DNA from: Murinocardiopsis flavida
GTDB taxonomy: Bacteria > Actinomycetota > Actinomycetes > Streptosporangiales > Streptosporangiaceae
Assembly: GCF_003014485.1 (NCBI RefSeq)
Contig: NZ_PYGA01000018.1
Coordinates: 62,001 to 126,000 of the forward strand
DNA: 64,000 nucleotides
Reading direction: 5' to 3'
Shown here: positions 33,603 through 40,290 of the stretch, one piece after another
Layout of the letters: every line of letters begins with the position of its first letter
How positions within the stretch are numbered: position 1 is the stretch's first letter
Program-made: the position numbers and the translations under genes
The notes under the pieces: generated by a model
Told to the model about the DNA's origin: nothing
Database searches by the model: none
Seen by the model: only the letters and a program-made list of their open reading frames with translations

Positions 33603-34544
33603 TCAGGAGCCGGCGGAGAGGTGGCGCAGCGCGTCGCGGACGCTGCCCTGCGCCGTGCGGACCGCCTCGGCGGCGGTACTGGTGTCAGCTCCGCTGAGCA
33701 GGGCTGTCAATGCGGTGCGGGCGTCGCCGTCCGCCTTCGCGAGCGCCTCGGCGCAGTCGTGCTCGTCCTGTCCGGTGGCCTCGACGAGGATCGTGACCAG
33801 GCGCCCGCGGAGTTTCGCGTTGCTCGCGTCCATGCCGACCATGAGGTTGGAGTAGGTGCGGCCCATGCGCACCATCACCGCGGTGGAGAACGCGTTGAGG
33901 ACGAGCTTCTGCGCCGTCCCGGCCTTCATCCGGGTGGACCCGGCGATGACCTCGGCCCCGGTGTCGACGCCCACGTGCACGTCGGCCTCCGCGCGCAGCG
34001 GCGCCTCGGGGTTGGCGCTGATGAGGACGGTGGCTGCCCCGGCGGCCCGTGCCGCGCGCAGCGCGCCAGCGACATAGGGGGTGCGCCCGCTCGCCGCGAG
34101 GCCGACGACGAGGTCGCCGGGCCCGAGCGGGGCGGCGTCGGCCGCGCCGAGGCGCTCGTCGTCCTCCGAGGCCTCCGTCGCACGGGTGAGCGCCGGGTCG
34201 CCGCCCGCGTGGTGCGCGGTCACCTGATCGGGGCCGATCCCGTAGGTCGGGGGGAGCTCGGCGGCGTCCATGGCGCCGATGCGGCCGGAGGTGCCGGCAC
34301 CGAAGTAGTGGACGGTCCCGCCGGAGCCGAGGGCGGCCACGCCCAGCTCCACGGCGCGGGCCACATCGGGCAGGACCGCGGCCACGGCGCCGGGCACCTC
34401 GGCGTCCTCGGCGTTGATCCGGCGGAGGATGTCGAGGGTCGGCAGCAGGTCGATGTCGGCCGTCGCGCCGTTGCGCCGCTCGGTGGGGGAGCGGACGATC
34501 TCCACGTGCTCGCCCGGGTCGGCGCCGTTCGCGGACTCGCTCAT
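33603..34544 (-). CDS. murQ: N-acetylmuramic acid 6-phosphate etherase
   Basis: The 313-residue protein is a MurQ: the SIS fold carries FGAGTSGRIGAMDAAELPPT with the catalytic Glu, then HHAGGDPALTRATEASEDDE, VGLAASGRTPYVAGAL, and KAGTAQKLVLNAFSTAVMVR. It cleaves the lactyl ether of MurNAc-6-phosphate, giving GlcNAc-6-phosphate and lactate, in the cytoplasm. Its start overlaps the upstream RpiR-type regulator as ATGA, and the importer follows. The divergent sugar kinase at 36060 could supply its phosphorylated substrate. Confidence 0.95.
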   Translation of the reverse strand: MSESANGADPGEHVEIVRSPTERRNGATADIDLLPTLDILRRINAEDAEVPGAVAAVLPDVARAVELGVAALGSGGTVHYFGAGTSGRIGAMDAAELPPTYGIGPDQVTAHHAGGDPALTRATEASEDDERLGAADAAPLGPGDLVVGLAASGRTPYVAGALRAARAAGAATVLISANPEAPLRAEADVHVGVDTGAEVIAGSTRMKAGTAQKLVLNAFSTAVMVRMGRTYSNLMVGMDASNAKLRGRLVTILVEATGQDEHDCAEALAKADGDARTALTALLSGADTSTAAEAVRTAQGSVRDALRHLSAGS

Positions 34545-35515
34545 CGGGTGGTCCCGCCTTCGTTGTCGGTGCCGTTGGGTCGGGGGTGCGCGTCGCCGCC
34601 CACGCGCAGGCCGCGCACCGCGTGGCGGGTGGTCTCCAGCGCGTGGCGGCTGTCGGCGTAGCGCATCTGGGCGAGCCCGACGAACAGGCAGTCGATGACG
34701 GTGAGCTGCGCGAGCCTGCTGGCGGTCGCACCGGAGCGGAACGTGGTCTCGCGCGCGGCCGTGGTGAGGATGAGGTCGGCGGCCTCGCTGATGGGCGAGC
34801 GGGGGAAGTTGGTGATCGCCACAGCGGTGGCGCCGTTGCGGCGCGCCTCGGCGAGCGCGCTGATGGGCTCGACGGTGGTCCCGCTGTGCGAGATGGCGAC
34901 GGCGACGTCGCGGCCGTCGAGCAGCGCCGCGCTGGTCATCATCACGTGGTTGTCGGACCACGCGTAGGACGGCAGGCCGATGCGGTGCAGCTTCTGCTGG
35001 AAGTCGGCGGCGACGAACGCGCTGGCGCCGACACCGTAGATGTCGGTGCGGCGCGCGGCCGCCAGCAGTTCGATGACCCGCTGGAGCACGTCGACGTCGA
35101 GCTGGGCCGCCGTCTCCTCGACGGCGCGGGAGTCGTTGAACGCGATCTTCTCGACAACGGCGACGAGGGTGTCGTCGGGGCTGATGTCGCCGTCGATCTC
35201 GCGCGCGCCGGTGCGCGCGCCGCGCGCCTGCCCCGCCTCGGTGGCGAGTGTCAGCCGGAGTTCGCGGTAGCCGGAGAAGTCGATGGTGCGGCAGAAGCGG
35301 ATGACGGTCGCCTCGGAGGTGTCGCAGCTCTTCGCGAGCTGGGTGATCGAGGACGCGGCGACCCCTTCGGGGTCCTCCACGATGCGGTTGGCGACCCTCT
35401 GCTCAGCGGGCGCGAGCGACGGCAGCAGCGACCTGATCCGCAGCACGGTCGTCGGCGGCTGGTCGTCGTCGCGGTGCTGCGGCGAGGAATCCGATGGCTT
35501 CGCCGTTCTGGTCAT
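34541..35515 (-). CDS. RpiR-family transcriptional regulator (MurR-like)
   Basis: The 324-residue protein has an N-terminal RpiR helix-turn-helix (AEQRVANRIVEDPEGVAASS, then ITQLAKSCDTSEATVIRFCR) and a C-terminal SIS domain that senses sugar phosphates (GVGASAFVAADFQQKLHRIG, AISHSGTTVEPISAL). In this position it most likely controls murQ and the importer in response to MurNAc-6-phosphate. A short palindrome overlaps its own ribosome site, suggesting autoregulation. The following murQ overlaps its stop. Confidence 0.92.
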   Translation of the reverse strand: MTRTAKPSDSSPQHRDDDQPPTTVLRIRSLLPSLAPAEQRVANRIVEDPEGVAASSITQLAKSCDTSEATVIRFCRTIDFSGYRELRLTLATEAGQARGARTGAREIDGDISPDDTLVAVVEKIAFNDSRAVEETAAQLDVDVLQRVIELLAAARRTDIYGVGASAFVAADFQQKLHRIGLPSYAWSDNHVMMTSAALLDGRDVAVAISHSGTTVEPISALAEARRNGATAVAITNFPRSPISEAADLILTTAARETTFRSGATASRLAQLTVIDCLFVGLAQMRYADSRHALETTRHAVRGLRVGGDAHPRPNGTDNEGGTTR

Positions 35516-35518
35516 GTT

Positions 35519-35529
35519 GGAAAGTTTCC
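35519..35529. promoter_or_regulatory. Palindrome GGAAAGTTTCC over the regulator's ribosome site
   Basis: The 11-bp element, symmetric about a central G, begins 4 bases upstream of the RpiR-type gene's ATG and overlaps its AAGGAAA ribosome site. It could be the operator of the encoded regulator. No second copy was found upstream of the facing kinase gene. Confidence 0.4.
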
Positions 35530-35617
35530 TTCGTTGATGTCCTCGGCGTCAATGAGCTGGTGGCGGGAATCCGGTCACGGTCCGGCGGCGTCGCGCCGCC
35601 ACCGCCCGGCCCGCCGG

Positions 35618-35959
35618 TCACCCGAGGTCGGGGTGGCGTGCACGGAGCGTCGCGGGGGCGCGCAGCAGCCATGCGTCGGTGAGCAGTTCGCGCAGTTCGG
35701 CGCGGTCGATCGCGGCGAGCGGGACCACCACGAAGGGGTACCCGGCGTAGTGGTCGGGGACGGTGTAGCGCACGGGGTCCTCAGCGTGCAGGGCCGCCTG
35801 ATCCTCCATCGTGGTGCGCACGACCAGGCGTTCGCCGTCGTCGTGCAGCCGTGCGAGCATCGCCCGCCGGACCTTGAAGGAGGGCGTGCCGTAGGACGTC
35901 GTCTCCACCACCTCGGGCAGGGCGAGCGCAATGGCGCGGACATCGTCGAAGAGGGCCAT
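35618..35959 (-). CDS. MmcQ/YjbR-family protein
   Basis: The 113-residue protein matches MmcQ/YjbR throughout: LALPEVVETTSYGTPSFKVR, LARLHDDGERLVVRT, YAGYPFVVVPLAAIDRAELR, and a C-terminal LLTDAWLLRAPATLRAR. The family has a double-wing DNA-binding-like fold, but its role is unknown. It lies between the MurNAc regulator and the sugar kinase and reads in the same direction as the regulator. A link with sugar metabolism is not supported by sequence. Confidence 0.88.
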   Translation of the reverse strand: MALFDDVRAIALALPEVVETTSYGTPSFKVRRAMLARLHDDGERLVVRTTMEDQAALHAEDPVRYTVPDHYAGYPFVVVPLAAIDRAELRELLTDAWLLRAPATLRARHPDLG

Positions 35960-36059
35960 GGTCGTCCATCATCGCCTATGGCCCCTTCGGCGGCACCCCT
36001 CGGGAGGACGGGCGGCGCGGCGGCGTACCGCGGCGCCGCATGGCCTAGTGTGTCGGCTC

Positions 36060-37004
36060 ATGAGCTGTGACGTGGTCATCGGTGTGGACGCCGGCGGGAC
36101 CTCGACGCGCTGCGTCGTCGCCGCCCTCGACGGGCGGGTGCTCTCCCGCGGGCGCGCCGGCGGCGCGAACCAGAACTCCAGCGCCGACCCCTCCGCCGCC
36201 TTCGCCGAGGTGCTGCGCGCGGCGCTGGCACCGGCAGGGGACGTCCGGGTGGTCGGCGCTGTGTTCGGGGTGGCGGGCGCCTCCGAAGCGGGGCGGGAGC
36301 ACGCCGAGGCGACGGTCGGCCGGGCGTGGCGCGCCCAGGAGCTCCCCGGCACCCCGGTCGTGCGCGACGACATCACCGTGGCGTTCGCCGCGGGAACCGC
36401 GCAGAGGACGGGCTCGGTGCTCATCGCCGGTACCGGTGCCGCCGCGGCCCTCGTGGACGACGGCGAGGTCGTACGCCGATGCGACGGCTACGGCTGGCTC
36501 CTCGGCGACGAGGGCTCCGCCGTGTGGCTCGGCCTCGCCGGCCTGCGCGCGGTCATGGCCGGCATCGACGGCCGAGGGCCCGCCACCGCGCTGACCACCG
36601 CGCTCGCGGCCGAACTGGGCATCGCCCCCGGCGACAACCAGCTCATCATCCGCGCCGTGTACGCGATGCACCCCGCCGAATTGGGCCGTCTCGCGCCGGA
36701 GGTCGCGCGCGCCGCCACGGCCGGCGACGGTGTCGCGGCGTCGATCGTGGCGCAGGCCGCCGGGCTGCTGCTGCGCAACCTGGGCGCCGTCCGCGCCGGG
36801 GCGCCGGCCGGCGCCCCGGTCGTCCTCGCCGGTTCGCTGCTCGCGGGCGGCCCGGTCGCCGACGCGGTCCGGGAGGGCCTGCGCGGCGAAGGGGTGCGGC
36901 CGGGGTTCGGCGCCGATGGCGCGGTGGGCGCGGCCGGACTCGCCCTGCGCGCGGTCGGCGCGCCGGAGTCCGGCTACGCGGCGCTGCTGGCGAGGGCCCA
37001 ATGA
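36060..37004 (+). CDS. BadF/BadG-type N-acetylhexosamine kinase (MurNAc or GlcNAc)
   Basis: The 314-residue protein has the ASKHA sugar-kinase fold of the BadF/BadG family: VDAGGTSTRCVVAAL at the N-terminus, VRDDITVAFAAGT, LIAGTGAAAALV, GYGWLLGDEGSAVWLGLAGL, and VVLAGSLLAGGPV near the end. N-acetylglucosamine kinases and MurK belong here. Being next to murQ, rpiR and a sugar importer, it likely phosphorylates MurNAc or GlcNAc on entry. The ATG at 36060 has little ribosome-site support; a GTG four codons upstream is possible. Confidence 0.88.
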   Translation: MSCDVVIGVDAGGTSTRCVVAALDGRVLSRGRAGGANQNSSADPSAAFAEVLRAALAPAGDVRVVGAVFGVAGASEAGREHAEATVGRAWRAQELPGTPVVRDDITVAFAAGTAQRTGSVLIAGTGAAAALVDDGEVVRRCDGYGWLLGDEGSAVWLGLAGLRAVMAGIDGRGPATALTTALAAELGIAPGDNQLIIRAVYAMHPAELGRLAPEVARAATAGDGVAASIVAQAAGLLLRNLGAVRAGAPAGAPVVLAGSLLAGGPVADAVREGLRGEGVRPGFGADGAVGAAGLALRAVGAPESGYAALLARAQ

Positions 37005-37291
37005 ACGGGCGCGGTGATCGAGCCCGGTGAACGGGCACGGTGGTCGGGCGCAGTGGGCCGGTGCGGTGGGCGGCGCGCCGGGGCCGTCGGCAAAATTTCG
37101 GCGCACGAGCGGGCAGGGCAGGCGGCGTGCGACCGATCGCGCGGAACCGGAGCGGCGGCGAATCGGCCGTGGTCGGCCGCCTGCGCCATGCCCCGCCGCC
37201 GCGGCCAGGGGCCGCCGCGGTCGCGGCCGCCGGGTTCCGTCCGGAGTGCGGGCACTTGGGGCGTCCCGTTCCAGTCGCTAAGGTCGTCCCC

Positions 37292-37477
37292 ATGTCCGAC
37301 AGAAATGATCCGCAACCCGATCCGGCGAGTTCCACGCAGATGTTCCGCCAGTTCGTCAGCGAGAACAACGAGCCCGAAGCGGCCCCGCGCCGCCCGATCG
37401 TCCCCTACCTGCTGATCGCGCTGGTGGTCGTCGTCGCCATCGGCATCATCGCCTCCGTGGTCATGATGTGGTCCTGA
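37292..37477 (+). CDS. Small single-pass membrane protein
   Basis: The 61-residue protein has a polar N-terminal half (MSDRNDPQPDPASSTQMFRQ) and one C-terminal membrane helix (IVPYLLIALVVVVAIGIIAS). TAAGG lies 10 bases before the ATG. A strong hairpin follows the stop. It is too short for family assignment, but codon use, ribosome site and terminator all support a real gene. Function unknown. Confidence 0.75.
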   Translation: MSDRNDPQPDPASSTQMFRQFVSENNEPEAAPRRPIVPYLLIALVVVVAIGIIASVVMMWS

Positions 37478-37491
37478 GCCCGGCCCCGCAG

Positions 37492-37533
37492 GGCCGTGCA
37501 CCCGCGCCGGGCCCCCGGCGCGGGTGCACGGCC
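37492..37533 (+). terminator. Perfect 20-bp-arm hairpin terminator
   Basis: GGCCGTGCACCCGCGCCGGG at 37492-37511 is the exact reverse complement of 37514-37533 with a 2-base spacer. It starts 14 bases after the stop of the small membrane protein. It lacks a U-tract. Confidence 0.8.
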
Positions 37534-37644
37534 GCGCCCGGTAATGCGTTCGCGGCCACTCGGACCTCCTGCTAAAGTTGTCCCCGTTGGCGGGGCCGGA
37601 CGGGCCGGTACAAATCGGTCCCATCGGGCGTCGCCGCATCACAC

Positions 37645-37717
<73 letters not shown>

Positions 37718-37725
37718 CCCGATTC

Positions 37726-37761
37726 AGGCCCGGACGCGGTTTCTTCGCGTCCGGGCCTTTT
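37726..37761 (+). terminator. Rho-independent terminator of tRNA-Lys copy 1
   Basis: AGGCCCGGACGCG (37726-37738) pairs with CGCGTCCGGGCCT (37746-37758) around a 7-base loop and is followed by further T residues. It ends 5 bases before the stop of the convergent glycosyltransferase gene, so it may serve both directions. Confidence 0.9.
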
Positions 37762-37765
37762 CGCG

Positions 37766-38986
37766 TCAGGGCAAGCCCGGACGCGCCAGCGCCCGCCGCG
37801 GTTCGGCGGCGCGGCGCGGCCGGCTCCCCTTCGCCGCGAACCGGGTGGCGACGAAGTCCTCCCACTGCCGTGTGATCTCCGCCATGCAGTAGCGCTTCGC
37901 CGAGTGCAGCGCGGCGGCACCCATCGCGCGGCGCTCGTCCCGGTCCCTGATGAGCCTGCGCAGGCTCGCCGCCAGCGCGCCGACGTCCTGGTGCGGCACC
38001 AGGAGCCCGTCGCGGCCGTCGGTGATGATCTCGCGCGGGCCGTGCGGGCAGTCGAAGCTCACCACCGGGACGCCCACCGAGAACGCCTCGATGATGGTCA
38101 TCCCGAACCCCTCCGCTCGGGAGCTGACCGCCAGGACCGACGCCTGGGCGAGCTGGCCCACCAGGTCCTTCGTCCGGCCCATGAGGCGCGCCCGCTTCTC
38201 CAGGCCGAGCCGCGCGATCTGCGCGCGCAGCGCGTCGGCGCGGCTGCCGCCGCCGAAGATCCGCAGCTCCCACTCGGGGTGCTCCTCGGCGACCATGGCG
38301 AACGCGTCGACGAGCTTGTTGTACTGCTTGATGGGTGTCAGCCGCCCGGCCGCGACGATGACCGGGGCGTCCAGCGTGGCCGGCCCGTGCTCGGGCTCCG
38401 GCAGCGCGTTGGGCATGACGGTGGTCCATCCCGGGCGGCCGGGCAGGAAGTCCTCGTAGGCGCGGCGGTCGGCCTCGGTGAGGACGGTCATGCCGTCGAG
38501 CCGCGGGTAGAGCCGGGTGATCGCCTGGGTGAGGTCCTCTTTGTGGTTGCCCAGGTGGACGTGTTCCTGGCCGATGGTGAGCAGCCGCTTCGGCGCGTGC
38601 TTCGCCAGCAGCAGGTTGAGGCCGGGGCGGGTCGCGACGACGACATCGGAGTCGGTGCGCCGCAGGTGGCGGCGGAGCGCGTGCTCCACCCGGCAGTTGA
38701 AGACGTCCTCTCCCGGGCTCTCCGTCGGCGGAACGGCGGGGCTGCGGCGGTTCTCCCGGTAGCGCTCGATCCGACTCGGTGCGGGCCGTTCGGCCCAGGC
38801 CTTGGTGGGCGACAGCGCGGTGATCGGCACGCCCCGGGGCGTCGCGAAGAAGGGCTCGTGCCGGTGCTGGACCAGGCTGAGGATCTCCACGTCGTGCCGT
38901 TCGGCCAGGCCGCCCGCGAGGTTGAAGACGGTGCGGATCGTGCCGCCCATCCCGTAGCCGTTGGCGATGAGGAACGTGATCTTCAC
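37766..38986 (-). CDS. Glycosyltransferase family 4
   Basis: The 406-residue protein has a GT-B fold. The N-terminal domain starts MKITFLIANGYGMGGTIRTV, with the glycine-rich acceptor loop. The C-terminal domain has VIVAAGRLTPIKQYNKLVDA, and the EX7E pattern falls in SSRAEGFGMTIIEAFSVGVP with both Glu residues. It would transfer a sugar from a nucleotide donor and probably retain the anomeric configuration; the acceptor is unknown. An AT-rich patch with a possible -10 element lies upstream. It lies between two near-identical tRNA-Lys genes on the other strand. Confidence 0.9.
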   Translation of the reverse strand: MKITFLIANGYGMGGTIRTVFNLAGGLAERHDVEILSLVQHRHEPFFATPRGVPITALSPTKAWAERPAPSRIERYRENRRSPAVPPTESPGEDVFNCRVEHALRRHLRRTDSDVVVATRPGLNLLLAKHAPKRLLTIGQEHVHLGNHKEDLTQAITRLYPRLDGMTVLTEADRRAYEDFLPGRPGWTTVMPNALPEPEHGPATLDAPVIVAAGRLTPIKQYNKLVDAFAMVAEEHPEWELRIFGGGSRADALRAQIARLGLEKRARLMGRTKDLVGQLAQASVLAVSSRAEGFGMTIIEAFSVGVPVVSFDCPHGPREIITDGRDGLLVPHQDVGALAASLRRLIRDRDERRAMGAAALHSAKRYCMAEITRQWEDFVATRFAAKGSRPRRAAEPRRALARPGLP

Positions 38987-39113
38987 TGGTCGCGCCCCTC
39001 GGTGGCGGACGTCGGCGCGGTTCGGGCGTGGTCCTCTTCCCTAAGGCGCACGCGTTGCTCCCTCGAAATCGACAGTGGCCGATCAGGCCAAAGGACGAAT
39101 GGTTACTCTAAGT

Positions 39114-39119
39114 AGTATA
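39114..39119 (-). promoter_or_regulatory. Possible -10 element for the glycosyltransferase gene
   Basis: On the minus strand TATACT occurs in an AT-rich patch (about 39095-39140), 128 bases upstream of the glycosyltransferase start. A -35 at correct spacing is not obvious. Confidence 0.35.
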
Positions 39120-39273
39120 TTGAATCCGCAAAGTAGCAACGAGGAGGCGGGGGCGTGTTTCGGGCGAAGTCGAGTCCGTCCTGTGACGCGGCCGACGGCC
39201 GTCGCGGGGCCGGTCAGCGCCGGTGTCGGCTAGAATTCAGGCGCTGCCGGGGTTCCAGGCCCCATCGCAGCGG

Positions 39274-39346
<73 letters not shown>

Positions 39347-39353
39347 CAGCACA

Positions 39354-39397
39354 AGGCCCCGGCCCGACCCTTGAGACCAGGGTCCGCACCGGGGCCT
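39354..39397 (+). terminator. Hairpin terminator of tRNA-Lys copy 2
   Basis: AGGCCCCGG (39354-39362) pairs with CCGGGGCCT (39389-39397). A second inner stem, GACCCT/AGGGTC, lies inside. A short T-containing run (CGTTTA) follows. Confidence 0.75.
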
Positions 39398-39531
39398 CGT
39401 TTACTGCGGGGTGCCCGGTGGCCGCCCGTGCGGCGCCGACTGGCGGGCCCGGGGGCTGCCGCCGCCTGCCGTGGGTGTGTCGCGTCCGTGGCCCCGGAGC
39501 GCCGCACGTCGCCGCGCCCGTCGTGCCGGGA

Positions 39532-40176
39532 TCAGGGGACGGTGTTCGTCAGGCCGAGTTCCTTGGCGACGAGGCCGGCCTGGGTCCTGCTGCGCACCTT
39601 GAGCTTGGCGAGGATGCTGGCGACGTGGGTCTTCGCTGTGGTGTCGGCCATGCTGAGGCGGTCGGCGATCTGGGTGTTGGACAGGCCGTGTCCCAGGTAG
39701 CCGAGCACCTGCCGCTCGCGCGGGGTCAGGATGTCCATGTCCGTGGCGGTCGACATCGGCCGTGCGCAGAGACTGGCGATCAGCGCGGTGGTCACCTTGG
39801 GGGCGAGGACTCCCTCGCCCCGGTGGACCGCCCTGATCGCTTCGATGAGGCGTTCGGGCTTGACGCTCTTCAAGAGGAAGCCGGTGCACCCTGCCCGGAG
39901 CGCGCTGAAGACGTACTCGTCGGAGTCGAAGTTGGTGAGGACGAGCACCTTGGTCAGCGCGGAGATGCGGCGAGTGGCGGAGATCCCGTCGAGGCGGGGC
40001 ATCCGGATGTCCATCAGGACCACATCGGGACGCAGGTCGTGCGCCATCTCCACGGCCTCTTGGCCGTCGGCCGCCGTCCCCACCACTTCGATGTCCGGAG
40101 CGGAGTAGTCGAGAAAGAGCGCGAACCCGGTCCGGACGGTGACCTCATCATCGGCCAGGATCACCCTGATCGTCAT
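39532..40176 (-). CDS. NarL/LuxR-family response regulator (orphan)
   Basis: The 214-residue protein has a full receiver domain (ILADDEVTVRTGF, phospho-acceptor Asp in VVLMDIRMPRLDG, Lys in FLLKSVK) and a GerE helix-turn-helix (LTPRERQVLGYLGHGLSNTQ and AKTHVASILAKL). GGAGCAGCC precedes the ATG. No sensor kinase is adjacent, so it may be driven by a distant kinase or act without phosphorylation. It lies 114 bases downstream of the KS-AT-ACP gene in the same direction, at the left edge of the biosynthetic cluster, and is a plausible pathway regulator. Confidence 0.92.
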   Translation of the reverse strand: MTIRVILADDEVTVRTGFALFLDYSAPDIEVVGTAADGQEAVEMAHDLRPDVVLMDIRMPRLDGISATRRISALTKVLVLTNFDSDEYVFSALRAGCTGFLLKSVKPERLIEAIRAVHRGEGVLAPKVTTALIASLCARPMSTATDMDILTPRERQVLGYLGHGLSNTQIADRLSMADTTAKTHVASILAKLKVRSRTQAGLVAKELGLTNTVP

Positions 40177-40290
40177 GGCTGCTCCGATCGTACGGTCTAC
40201 GTGATACGCGGTTCGAGTCGATGCTTGTGCGGTCCGGCTCGCTGCGCCGGTGGACGCCTGCCCGAAGACCCATGGGGGCACGACCGCGGT

